Origin: Cardiobacterium valvarum | GTDB taxonomy: Bacteria > Pseudomonadota > Gammaproteobacteria > Cardiobacteriales > Cardiobacteriaceae | Direction of reading: 5' to 3' | Assembly: GCF_900460955.1 (NCBI RefSeq) | Contig: NZ_UFUW01000001.1 | Span: 1,300,738-1,364,737 of the forward strand | DNA: 64,000 nt | Shown here: positions 39,129-47,342 of the stretch, one piece after another | How the letters are laid out: each line of letters opens with the position of its first letter | Position numbering within the stretch: the first letter of the stretch is position 1 | Notes under the pieces: generated by a model | What the model was told of the DNA's origin: nothing | Seen by the model: the letters and a program-made list of their open reading frames with translations, nothing else | Database searches by the model: none | Translations under genes and position numbers: made by a program

Positions 39129-39297
39129 TAAATACTGGCCCCGCCAAGCGGTATAAATACTGGGCCCGCCAAGCGGCGTAAATACTGGGCCCGCCAAGCG
39201 GCGTAAATACTGGCCCCGCCAAGCGGTATAAATACTGGGCCCGCCAAGCGGCGTCAATATTGGGCCCGCCAAGCGGGATAAACATTGGACTTATAGC
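39129..39297. repeat. Tandem array of a 25-bp intergenic repeat, 7 units
   Basis: Seven near-identical units with TAAATACTGG(G/C)CCCGCC followed by AAGCGG(C/T)(G/A), period exactly 25 bp, with the last two units slightly diverged. The core CCGCCAAGCGG is the reverse complement of the 28.7-kb array, but the spacer is shorter. It fills the gap between the Imm7 pseudogene and the YafY regulator. Confidence 0.85.
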
Positions 39298-39355
39298 AAT
39301 CCGCAAACCGCAGATACCGTTACACTAGCCGCCCGTTCATCCCGAAACCCGCACC

Positions 39356-40066
39356 ATGACCCGCACCAACCGTCTGCTCACCCTTTTGCAGTATCTGCGC
39401 GACAGCCGTCGTGCCATCACCGCGCAAACCCTCGCAGAAACTCTGGGCATCAGTCTGCGCACCCTCTATCGCGATATTGAAACCCTGCGTGCGCAGGGCG
39501 CGGACATCCGGGGCGGCGCAGGCACGGGCTATCTCTTGCACCGCACCGACTTTCTTTTGCCGCCGCTCACTTTCGATGCCGCCGAAACCGAGGCGCTGGT
39601 CTTCGGTATGCGCAGCGCCGTCGCCCAGGGCGATGATGATTTGGCTGAGGCAGCCTGGCGCGTCATCAATAAAATCCGCGATGTGCTCAGCGAGGAATGG
39701 CGCGACCGTCTCGCTGCGCAAGCGGTGTATCCGCTGGTTGCCAAAGTCCCTTATCGTGCCGATGAAGCCCGTATTCTGCCGCGTGTGCGCCATGCCCTGC
39801 GCACGGCAAGTCGCCTGCATATCCACTACACCGACGCCAAGGGCGAGAGCACCCGCCGCACTATCTGGCCGCTGGCGTTGGGCTATTTTGAGGACGCGCG
39901 CCTGCTCGCGGCCTGGTGCGAACTGCGCGGCGATTTCCGTCATTTCCGTTGCGAGCGCATCACCAGTGCCGATCCCGGCAAACCTTATCCCGTGCCGCAT
40001 ACCGTCCTGCTGCGCCGCTGGCAGGCGCAGGAGGAAATCGACCTCTTCAAACGCTACGGTTTTTGA
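39356..40066 (+). CDS. YafY family transcriptional regulator (HTH + WYL)
   Basis: A 236-residue regulator. The N-terminal DeoR-type winged helix is at about residues 5-60 (LAETLGISLRTLYRDIETLRAQGA). The WYL ligand-sensing domain follows, with HYTDAKGESTRRTIWPLALGYFEDARLLAAWCE in the WYL position, although the literal W-Y-L triplet is altered to YFEDARLLAAW. Such proteins often control nearby genes; the convergent GST gene is a candidate. Confidence 0.85.
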   Translation: MTRTNRLLTLLQYLRDSRRAITAQTLAETLGISLRTLYRDIETLRAQGADIRGGAGTGYLLHRTDFLLPPLTFDAAETEALVFGMRSAVAQGDDDLAEAAWRVINKIRDVLSEEWRDRLAAQAVYPLVAKVPYRADEARILPRVRHALRTASRLHIHYTDAKGESTRRTIWPLALGYFEDARLLAAWCELRGDFRHFRCERITSADPGKPYPVPHTVLLRRWQAQEEIDLFKRYGF

Positions 40067-40074
40067 CGAAAAAA

Positions 40075-40102
40075 ACCGCCACGCGGCGAGCCGGGTGGCG
40101 GT
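40075..40102 (-). terminator. Terminator of the GST gene
   Basis: ACCGCCAC (40075-40082) pairs with GTGGCGGT (40095-40102). On the minus strand it is followed by a T-run. It lies between the convergent yafY-type and GST genes. Confidence 0.8.
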
Positions 40103-40119
40103 CGAGGGCAGTTGCTGTA

Positions 40120-40755
40120 TCAGGCGTTGCCCGCTTCTATCTGGGCTAATAATGCCGCGTCCAGCTCCTGCGCGCGCAGATGGGCGGGGCGGGTGAAGTG
40201 GCGGTTCATGTAATCGGTGCACACCGCATCAGCGGGCAGCACCTGCACCTTGTGAATCATCCAGGCGAGCAAGCCGCTGTAATACAGGTCTAGCGCGCTG
40301 AAATGATCGCCGAGGAAAAATTCCCGTCCGGCGAGATGCTTTTTCAGGGTGCTGACGATGGTGTCAAAATCGCCATAGCCGATGGCGAGGCGCTGCTCGT
40401 CGTTATTGCTGACGCCGCGCCATTTATCCACCGCCGCGTATTCGAGGTGCAAGGCAAAGCAGAGCCAGCGGTAATACTCGCCGCGCGCGCTGGTGCCGAC
40501 GGCGGGAATCAGCGCTTTTTCCGGATAGAGGTCGGCGAGGTGGGTGAGGATGGCGGCGGTTTCGGTGATGACCGCGTCATCCACCTTCAGTGCCGGCACC
40601 TTGCCCATCGGGTTGATGGCGAGGTAGTCGGCCTGCTTCATCGTCGTGCCATAGGCAAGGCCGACAGTCTCGTAATGCGCGCCGCATTCTTCCAGCATCC
40701 AGCGGACATTGTGACCGCGCGATTGCGGGTGGGTGTAGAAAGTCAGGTGAGGCAT
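40120..40755 (-). CDS. Glutathione S-transferase family protein
   Basis: A 211-residue protein starting MPHLTFYTHPQSRG. The N-terminal thioredoxin-like half has INPMGKVPALKVDD with the cis-Pro and glutathione-binding ETAAILTHLADLYP. The helical C-terminal half includes FFLGDHFSALDLYYSGLLAWM. The catalytic residue is probably the Ser/Arg near SRGHN. The physiological substrate is unknown. Confidence 0.88.
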   Translation of the reverse strand: MPHLTFYTHPQSRGHNVRWMLEECGAHYETVGLAYGTTMKQADYLAINPMGKVPALKVDDAVITETAAILTHLADLYPEKALIPAVGTSARGEYYRWLCFALHLEYAAVDKWRGVSNNDEQRLAIGYGDFDTIVSTLKKHLAGREFFLGDHFSALDLYYSGLLAWMIHKVQVLPADAVCTDYMNRHFTRPAHLRAQELDAALLAQIEAGNA

Positions 40756-41275
40756 AGTTGCTCCGTGGTTGAAAACGGCGCGCATGGTAACGGTGGGGCG
40801 TGTCAGTTTTTGGCAGCAGCAGGAGCATCATCCATCCGGCGGCAGTTTTGTCGGGCCATGCGCTTTTCCAACTTTTCTTTTCAGGGGACGGAATAAGCGT
40901 TCATTCTGCCGCGTAGTTCAGCCCGCCTTTGTTGGCAAGCAGGCTCGGGGTGATGGCGATAGCCTGTTTGCCGGCGAGGAGATCAGCATTTTCTCCAGAT
41001 ACGCTTTGAAGTGTGGCGTGGCGCGGCGGCTTTGGTAAGCGGCGTCTTTCCCAAATGGCGCACCGTTTATGCCTAACTTCCAGAGATGGAGCGAGCCCCG
41101 CAAAAGTGGCATCAGTATCCTTGAGGAAGTGTTAAAAAAATGGTGGTGGCCTGAAATGTATGCTGCTTAGAATTCGAGCAGATTTGACAAATTCTACCAA
41201 CAGTGAAAACAAAGGAAATTTTCCTTCATATTTATCTACCTGCACTATTGACAGATTTGCCGAGCATACTTTTTA
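40756..41275. other. 520-bp stretch without a supported gene
   Basis: A minus-strand fragment at 40918-41112 (APFGKDAAYQSRRATPHF) faintly resembles the C-terminal end of a LysR-type regulator but has stops on both sides. From about 41150 the sequence becomes AT-rich up to the insertion sequence. It looks like eroded sequence at the edge of the accessory region. Confidence 0.4.
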
Positions 41276-41310
41276 GGGGCTGTTGACAAGTGTTATCCAA
41301 GCCATATCAT

Positions 41311-41652
41311 ATGATTATGAAAGAAAGATTAATACTGACCGATGCCCAATGGGCAAGAATTGAGCCCCTGTGTACAGGCAAGGCTAATGATCGCGGACCA
41401 ACCGCCGATAACCGCATGTTTATAGAAGCCGTGCTGTGGATAACCCGCACCGGCAGCCCGTGGCGGGATTTGCCCAAGGGATTTGGCAAATGGAACAGCG
41501 TATTCCAGCGTTACCGCCGCTGGAGCAAAGCAGGGCGCTTTGCCAGAATCTTTGAGGAAATCAGCGGTGAGGCGGATATGGAATATGCCATGGTTGATGG
41601 CAGCATCGTCAAAGTCCACCGCCACGGTCAGGGGGCAAAAGGGGGACCCTGA
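41311..41652 (+). CDS. IS5-family transposase, orfA
   Basis: About 113 residues from MIMKERLILTDAQWARIEPL to HGQGAKGGP. It carries the N-terminal DUF4096-type domain and the first DDE residue (AMVDGSIVKVHRHG). The frame ends at TGA just after the slippery run AAAAGGGGGA. A -1 shift there joins it to orfB, the way many elements of this branch make full transposase. Confidence 0.85.
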   Translation: MIMKERLILTDAQWARIEPLCTGKANDRGPTADNRMFIEAVLWITRTGSPWRDLPKGFGKWNSVFQRYRRWSKAGRFARIFEEISGEADMEYAMVDGSIVKVHRHGQGAKGGP

Positions 41653-42068
41653 ATCAGGCTATAGGTAAATCCAAAGGCGGCATGACCACCAAAATACTGA
41701 CTCTGGTGGATGCTTTGGGCAATCTGGTGGGATTCCGCCTGCTACCCGGGCAACGTCATGACATTTGCGGGGTTGGACCTTTGATTAGGGACAGGGAATT
41801 TGGGGCACTGCTGGCGGATAAGGCGTTTGATGTGGATTGGCTGGTTAAGGATTTGACAGAACGCGGCAGTAAAGTGGTCATCCCGCCGCGCAGTAACCGT
41901 AAGGCGGCGCGTGAGTATGACAAGAAGATGTATAAGTGGCGGCATCTGGTTGAAAATTTCTTCTGTAAATTGAAAGAGTTCAAGAAGATTGCCATGCGGG
42001 CGGAAAAGACAGATTCGTCCTTTTCCGCCAATATTTATCTGGCTGCTACCGTTATCGCCTTGCGATAA
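41651..42068 (+). CDS. IS5-family transposase, orfB
   Basis: Continues in the -1 frame as TLNQAIGKSKGGMTTKIL through LLADKAFDVDWLV (second Asp) to HLVENFFCKLKEFKKIA (the Glu region). About 138 residues. It has no good start of its own, which supports expression only by frameshifting from orfA. Confidence 0.8.
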
Positions 42069-42383
42069 TGTCAACAGCCCCTAGCGTCTCAATGATGGTT
42101 TGCGCAGCCTCGGCGCTGATGCGCTGATTGCGAGGTGCGGCACCCTTCGGCCTGCGAACCATGTGGAATGGGTTTTCCGGTAAGAGCAGCCCCCAATCCT
42201 TCTGCGCGTATGAAAAAATCGCGCTCAAATTATTCCACTCGCGCGTTACCATCGCCGGCGAAACGCACCCGCTACGGTGTTCTTTCCAGGCGACTACATC
42301 CTGACGCCCGAACTTCGATACCGGCTTGCGTGCGAGGAGGGGGATAATCAGCGAGGAAGCGGTTGAGGCGCAACCGTTCATTA

Positions 42384-43237
42384 GACCTCTTGCGAAAATA
42401 TCCTGAAGATTTACAATCCCCGTATGAAATACGAAAACCTCACCCAAAGAAGCGACAGGGAATTCAAACGGCTCACAGGTGTAACGCCCGTCCTTTTTCA
42501 CGAAATGCTGCAAGTCATCACAGAAGCAGAAAGCCGGAAGATCAAGTCAGGCAGGCCGCATACGCTCAGCTTGGCAGACCAACTGCTGCTTACCCTGAGC
42601 TATCTGCGCCATTACCATACCCAACTCGAATTGGCCGCCATCTACGGCCTTTCCGAAAGCAATGTCTGCCGCACCATCCGTAAAACCGGGGATGCCCTCA
42701 TCCGTTGCAAACGTTTTTCCCTGCCAAAGCACAAGAATCCGGCCGACCAAACGGTCATTATTGACGTGACCGAAAGCCCGATTGAACGTCCCAAAAAAAC
42801 AGCGGCAGTATTACAGCGGCAAGAAAAAGCGGCACACGGTTAAAATCCAGGTCGTATACGGCAGAGAAACCGAAAAAATCATCAGCATCCGGACGGGGAT
42901 GGATGCTCAGCATGACATGCGTTTAGCCAGGAGGCACCTTACAGAGCTTTATCCCTACAAAATAGTCATTGCGGATAAGGGTTACCAAGGATTAGCTAAA
43001 ACCGGATTGCAGACCCCAAAAAAGAAATCCAAACATCATCCGCTGAACAAACAGGATAAAGAGGCGAACAGGCTGTTAGGCAAACTCAGAACCGTCGTCG
43101 AGCACATCAACAGGAAACTGAAGATATTCAAAATATTGTCGCTGCCTTACCGCAACAGGCGGAAACGGTTCGGATTAAGGGCAAATTTGATTGCGGGATT
43201 GGTTAATGCGATGGGATGAATATTTTCGCAAGAGGTC
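42384..43237 (+). mobile_element. IS5-superfamily element inside the integrase (about 854 bp)
   Basis: AGACCTCTTGCGAAAATAT at 42383-42401 is perfectly inverted at 43220-43238. TA flanks the element. It encodes a transposase with a helix-turn-helix and a DDE domain in two frames. A diverged fragment of a sister element lies at 53025-53217. The insertion disrupted the integrase. Confidence 0.88.
42424..43219 (+). pseudogene. Transposase of the integrase-borne IS, frame broken at an A-run
   Basis: The first frame (42424-42843) starts MKYENLTQRSDREFKRL and covers the HTH (ELAAIYGLSESNVCRTIRK) and the first Asp (VIIDVTESPIERPKK). The second frame (to 43219) resumes QRQYYSGKKKRHTVKIQVV...IVIADKGYQG...TVVEHINRKLKI. 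The joint is a run of seven A (42791-42797) where six would keep the frame. It is either an inactivating insertion or transcriptional slippage. Confidence 0.75.
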
Positions 43238-43481
43238 TATTGTGTGCCGACTTCTTCAGCGGCGTCACCTCGTCGAGATAACGGCGGATGAGGTACGAGA
43301 AGGGCAGGGCGTCCAATGCGCTGAAATCAATCCCGACCTCCAACCGCTCCTCTTCAGCACGTGCCCACGCGAGCGCTTCGCGCTTGGTGTCGAAGTTTTT
43401 GGTACGCTTTAACTTCTCGCCATTGACCATTCTGCGGGCGATGCCTTTCCAGCGTTTCCCAATTTTTTCTGCTGACGGCAT

Positions 43482-43806
43482 AGGGGCAAATCCGGGGACA
43501 ATTTGCCACAAAATAGCAAAGAATGGGGACGAAAGACAAAGAGTAGGGACAAGCATGGCGCGGTTTCCCGCATGGTTGACATGCGGCGCTGGTCAAGCCG
43601 ATCCCGCGCAATGTCCGGCTGACACGCTAGCCCCAGATTTAGCGACAAAAAACAGACATAATATTCATTCTAGGAAGTTGGGTGCGGTTGAATCTACCCC
43701 CCAGCAGCCCTGAATGATTCTCACCCGCTAAGCAGTGGCATATTTTATCGCATGCCGGGTATTGCCGGTTATAGAACCATGCAGTCCATCTCAACGGAGT
43801 ACATCC
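43482..43806. other. Stretch between integrase remnant and element genes
   Basis: No gene is supported. It contains several short inverted repeats, and the promoter for the module that follows must lie in it. An attachment site could be here, but I cannot identify the core without the other end of the element. Confidence 0.4.
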
Positions 43807-44136
43807 ATGCCCGGCAACCAGCAACCCCCGCAGTTTCACCTGCTCAACCTGACCGCCAGCCCCGTCCTGGTGCGCATCTATCTCCATCCCGGCATTTACG
43901 CCTATTTCCGCGAGGCCGGCCCCGCCAAGAAATTGTCTTCCCGCATCCGCAAGGTGCTCGAAACCGATTTTTTTGCCCATGCCAGTCTTGATGATATCCG
44001 CCAGTATCTCGGCCCCTATGAACAGTTGCCCGAGAGCATTCTTGCCCCAAGCGACGATGCGGTCATTTCGACATCGGCCGATGAGCCCGCTGCCGTCCAG
44101 GGCTCGCTTTTTGCTACCAGCGGAGGCCGCCCATGA
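43807..44136 (+). CDS. Small conserved element protein of unknown function
   Basis: A 109-residue protein starting MPGNQQPPQFHLLNLTASPVLV. It has no clear domain; HPGIYAYFREAGPAKKLSSRIRKVLETDFF suggests a helical, basic middle. It overlaps parA1 by 4 bases and so belongs to the module. The second module at 53 kb lacks a counterpart. Confidence 0.6.
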   Translation: MPGNQQPPQFHLLNLTASPVLVRIYLHPGIYAYFREAGPAKKLSSRIRKVLETDFFAHASLDDIRQYLGPYEQLPESILAPSDDAVISTSADEPAAVQGSLFATSGGRP

Positions 44137-45113
44137 ACCTCAATCGCGCACAAAAGCTGTCTCTGGTATCCAGCAAGGGGGGCGTTGGCAAATCCACCTG
44201 GGCAATTAACGGCGCTTGTGCCCTGGCCGATATGGGGCTCAACGTCCTCTGCATTGATCTTGACCCGCAGGGCTCACTGAGCAAGTTCTTCTGCACTCCA
44301 CAAGAACTGCGGCAGGGCCCGGGGCTGGTGGAATTTGTCACCCAATCAGACACTTCCGCCATCCGCAACACCCTTTTCCCCCGCATCAGACTGATTGCCA
44401 ACAATGATGACGGCGAGACCCTCAACCAGTGGATGCGCGAGGAGTTTTCCGCCTCTTTCGCCCTGAAAACCATGCTGGCCAGGGTGGAGGGCGACTTTGA
44501 CATCATCGTCATTGATACCCAGGGCAAGGATGGCCGGGGCCAGTTGCAGGAAATGGCGCTGGTTGCCTCCGACATTGTTATTGTCCCGACTACCCCCGAC
44601 CTCATCAGTACGCAGGAGCTGCCCCGCTCCATCAATATCTATTCCAACGTGGTACGCGGCCTGGCGACAATGGGCTTCACCGACCAGCCGCCGCTGCTGC
44701 GCATCCTCATCAACCGCGAAGACCACACTACCGAGACCCGTTCGGCAATCGCCGCCATCCGCAAGAATTTTGGCGCTATCGCCCGTCATATTGCCGTATT
44801 GCGCACCACCATCCCGCAACGGGTGGTATGGAAGCAGTGCATCAGCCAGCGTCAGCCGGCGCACCGTCTGGAAACGGTACGGCATGACCCGCGCAGTGCC
44901 ATGTCGGTGATGGAGGCGGTCATCCACGAGCTGCTGCCGCATTATGCCGATTTGCGTCTTGATAGCAGCAAGGTACCGGTATCATCATCCGATACGGAGA
45001 ACCCCACCGATGGTCTTCAATCCCCTGCGCTGGCTGCAGCGGCAAGCAACGCATCATCCCGCCCGGAAGCAGAAAGCGGATACGCCGCGCAAGGAGGTCA
45101 CCATGGTCAATAA
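44133..45113 (+). CDS. ParA/Soj-type partition ATPase of module 1
   Basis: A 326-residue ATPase. The deviant Walker A SSKGGVGKSTWAI is at about residues 14-26. LCIDLDPQGSLSKFF carries the A'-motif, and IIVIDTQGKDGRG carries Walker B. An Ala/Ser-rich tail follows LRLDSSK. ParA of this class is needed for maintenance of SPI-7/PFGI-1-type integrative conjugative elements. It overlaps parB1 by 11 bases. Confidence 0.9.
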   Translation: MNLNRAQKLSLVSSKGGVGKSTWAINGACALADMGLNVLCIDLDPQGSLSKFFCTPQELRQGPGLVEFVTQSDTSAIRNTLFPRIRLIANNDDGETLNQWMREEFSASFALKTMLARVEGDFDIIVIDTQGKDGRGQLQEMALVASDIVIVPTTPDLISTQELPRSINIYSNVVRGLATMGFTDQPPLLRILINREDHTTETRSAIAAIRKNFGAIARHIAVLRTTIPQRVVWKQCISQRQPAHRLETVRHDPRSAMSVMEAVIHELLPHYADLRLDSSKVPVSSSDTENPTDGLQSPALAAAASNASSRPEAESGYAAQGGHHGQ

Positions 45114-46734
45114 CGAAAACGCCTACGATGCTGTCCTCGGCAGTATTGACCTCAATCTTGATGCCCTGGCTGATGACAAGACTCTGGTCGGGCGCAATGC
45201 GGTCATCTCCATCAATCTTGACGACATCCACGAGTTTGCCCTCAACCCGCGCCGTACTGACAACCCGCTCTTCGCCGAAATCAAGGCTTCCATCGCCACC
45301 ATCGGCCTGCAGCAGCCGCTGAAAGTGACCCGTCGCCCGGGTGAGGCCGGTTACACCCTCTACGATGGCGGCAACACCCGCCTGCGTGCCCTGAAACAGC
45401 TGTGGCAGGAAACGCACGACGAGAAATTCTTTTACCAGCGCTGCCACTTCGTTCCTTATGTCTCGGATGCGGACATACTCCTGCACCATATGGTCGAGAA
45501 CGAGGTGCGCGGCGAGATGACCCTGCTCGACAAGTCGCTGGCGGTATGGCGTTTGAAAAGCCTCTATGAACAGACGCAAGGCAAAAGCTTGTCGGTGCGC
45601 GAGTTGGCCGAGTTGTTGTCAACACAGGGTTGGGCCATTAAGCATAAAACCGTGTCAATCTTCGTTTTTACCGCGCAACATCTGGCTGAGCGTCTGCCAC
45701 AAGCTCTGGCCGCCGGGATGGGACGCGCAAGAATTGAAGAAATCCGCAAGACCTTCCACGCCATCCGCAAATACGTGGATGAACGATTCGCTGCGCCGCA
45801 AACCCTGAGTGGCGAAGCGGCGCAACGCGGCTATCTCGATCACCTTGCCGCCACTGATGATGCCGACTTTGCCGCCGACTGCCTTGATGCGGCGCTGTCG
45901 GACTGTTGCGCCGACATCGGCAAGGCCTTCGCCATGGACAAGCAGCTGGTGTATTTCGAGCTGCAACAGCTTTGTGAGACCGGCACCCTCTACCGCAGCG
46001 AGCCGCTGGCCGATGTCGCGCAGTTCGAGTGCGATCAGGCCGCACATGCAGCCGCACAGCGGAACCCTGCCCCGGCAGATAGTGAAGCCGGTACGGAGCA
46101 GGATGACCATCCTTCCCCCAACACAGCCAGCGACAATCCCCCTACTGGTGCGACTGGCAGCAACCATCCTGCTGACACAGACAGTCATATTCACCCCGCT
46201 GGCACAGAAGGTGCGGTATCAACGGTAACAGAACCCCCTGCCCTGTCACCACTGGAAAAAGCCGATGACGTATTGCACGAGCAAATCCGTCATCTGCGTC
46301 TGCGCTATCCCCTGGTGCAGCGCCATCTTGATGAACAGCGAGACCCGCCTTTCTGCATCCCCGCCGAACACGCCCTGACCGCTATCCGCGAAGAGCTGGC
46401 GCAGGCCGGTTCGCGCCTTGACCCGCTGGATGCGGCCTTCAACGATGAAGAAGCAGTGCTGTACATGGAATTGACCGACCTGTTTGCCGGCTGGTATCAC
46501 CTGCAATGGGACTACCGCCGTACCCAGGGCGAGGAGGATACCCTGCCCTACTGGGCAGACTGCCTGCAACAGGTACGTGCCATCCAGGCACAGCTGCAGC
46601 CGCTGCGTCCCTACCTGTCCGCCCTGCATTACGGCTTCAGCATCCATGCCAAGGGACAGGAAGCGCAGCGCCAGTTTGCCCGTCTCGCTGCTGCCATCCA
46701 TGATTACCTGCGGGTTGCCAACCGTGAGGAGTAG
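45103..46734 (+). CDS. ParB-type protein of module 1
   Basis: A 543-residue protein. The ATG at 45103 has a perfect AAGGAGGT 4 bases before it and was chosen over the longer frame. The ParB N-terminal domain covers about residues 27-110 (LNPRRTDNPLFAEIKASI, YTLYDGGNTRLRALKQLW). GGNTRL occupies the position of the GERR nucleotide motif of canonical ParB. A helical DNA-binding part (VRELAELLSTQGWAIKHKTV) and a long Pro/Thr/Asp-rich linker (about 330-390) lead to a C-terminal domain of unknown fold. Confidence 0.85.
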   Translation: MVNNENAYDAVLGSIDLNLDALADDKTLVGRNAVISINLDDIHEFALNPRRTDNPLFAEIKASIATIGLQQPLKVTRRPGEAGYTLYDGGNTRLRALKQLWQETHDEKFFYQRCHFVPYVSDADILLHHMVENEVRGEMTLLDKSLAVWRLKSLYEQTQGKSLSVRELAELLSTQGWAIKHKTVSIFVFTAQHLAERLPQALAAGMGRARIEEIRKTFHAIRKYVDERFAAPQTLSGEAAQRGYLDHLAATDDADFAADCLDAALSDCCADIGKAFAMDKQLVYFELQQLCETGTLYRSEPLADVAQFECDQAAHAAAQRNPAPADSEAGTEQDDHPSPNTASDNPPTGATGSNHPADTDSHIHPAGTEGAVSTVTEPPALSPLEKADDVLHEQIRHLRLRYPLVQRHLDEQRDPPFCIPAEHALTAIREELAQAGSRLDPLDAAFNDEEAVLYMELTDLFAGWYHLQWDYRRTQGEEDTLPYWADCLQQVRAIQAQLQPLRPYLSALHYGFSIHAKGQEAQRQFARLAAAIHDYLRVANREE

Positions 46735-46739
46735 CCATC

Positions 46740-47342
46740 ATGCAGGACTACGATTACCACATCCAGGCCTTCATCCTGCAACAGTATTGCGCGGCAGCGG
46801 CCAATACCCGCCACCACCGCTGGTTACAGCGTAAAGGCTTCTCCGTCGGCATGATTGCCCAGTTGCGCCGCCTCACCCTGGACGCCCAGCAGATTCTGAT
46901 ACGCAGCAGCCCCTTTGATGTGCGGCTCTCGGACATACTCAAAACCCAGCTTGGCCGCCTTGCGGCACGCGATGAAATGGATGCACTGGTCATAACCGCG
47001 CTGCGCCTCGGTGCCTCGCGGCGGATGCTGCACGAACTGCTTGGCCTCAGCGAGGCCGAGTACAACCGCCTCAAAACGATGGCAGGGGTACCGAAAGCAG
47101 AGCGCAACCGGCCACAATCCCTCTCGCTGGACATGCAGGACATGCTGGCGACCATCCATAACAACCTGTTCAACTGCTACCGCCGTCAGGGCAGCGAGCC
47201 GCATCCGCTGCAACTGCTGATCCGCATGGCAGAGGCTACAAACCTCGAACTGAACCGCGTCTATGACGGCTACTACTGCAAGAACTACGCCGTCTTCAGC
47301 GGTGAGAAAGACGGGGATAGCAAAGAGGCAGGTGTGGAATGA
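46740..47342 (+). CDS. DUF2857-type element protein of module 1
   Basis: A 200-residue protein. The middle (ALRLGASRRMLHELLGLSEAEYNRL) looks like a helix-turn-helix, and ATNLELNRVYDGYYCKN closes the domain. It corresponds to the 210-residue protein at 56139 in module 2 (IQGVLARRNRDD...MLHGASRSVMARYANMSYNAFNK). It lies between parB and the replication gene and overlaps the latter by 4 bases. It may be a regulator or replication accessory factor. Confidence 0.75.
   Translation: MQDYDYHIQAFILQQYCAAAANTRHHRWLQRKGFSVGMIAQLRRLTLDAQQILIRSSPFDVRLSDILKTQLGRLAARDEMDALVITALRLGASRRMLHELLGLSEAEYNRLKTMAGVPKAERNRPQSLSLDMQDMLATIHNNLFNCYRRQGSEPHPLQLLIRMAEATNLELNRVYDGYYCKNYAVFSGEKDGDSKEAGVE

Larger units (their letters stand above)
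41276..42081 (+). mobile_element. IS5-family insertion sequence, copy 1 (806 bp)
   Basis: Ends match as inverted repeats GGGGCTGTTGACA (left) and TGTCAACAGCCCC (right). TA flanks both ends (41274-41275 and 42082-42083), a short target duplication usual for the IS427/IS1031 branch. It has cut the 3' part of an integrase gene on its right side. A shortened copy in the same orientation lies at 49594-50337. Confidence 0.9.
42084..43481 (-). pseudogene. Tyrosine recombinase/integrase, interrupted and truncated
   Basis: The N-terminal part starts MPSAEKIGKRWKGIARR at 43481 and includes an arm-binding-like segment (FDTKREALAWARAEEERLE) up to LKKSAHN. A second IS then splits it. The frame resumes as ERLRLNRFLADYP, shifts at a C-run near 42338, and continues FGRQDVVAWKEHRSG...AIFSYAQKDWGLLLPENPF, the core-binding domain. 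It ends at the IS5 copy, so the whole catalytic domain with the R-H-R-Y residues is gone. It was probably the integrase of the mobile element whose replication module starts at 43.8 kb. Confidence 0.8.

Noticed and set aside
40918-41112. LysR-type regulator remnant
   Set aside because: Similarity is too faint and too short; listed only as part of a non-coding stretch.
41283-41310. TTATCC words at the IS5 ends as DnaA boxes
   Set aside because: They are part of the IS terminal sequence (GTTATCCAA), occur once per end and are not phased or near an AT tract of an origin.
41311-42068. IS5 copy 1 transposase as a frameshifted pseudogene
   Set aside because: The two-frame layout with a slippery AAAAGGGGGA at the joint is normal for this branch, and copy 2 keeps it too.
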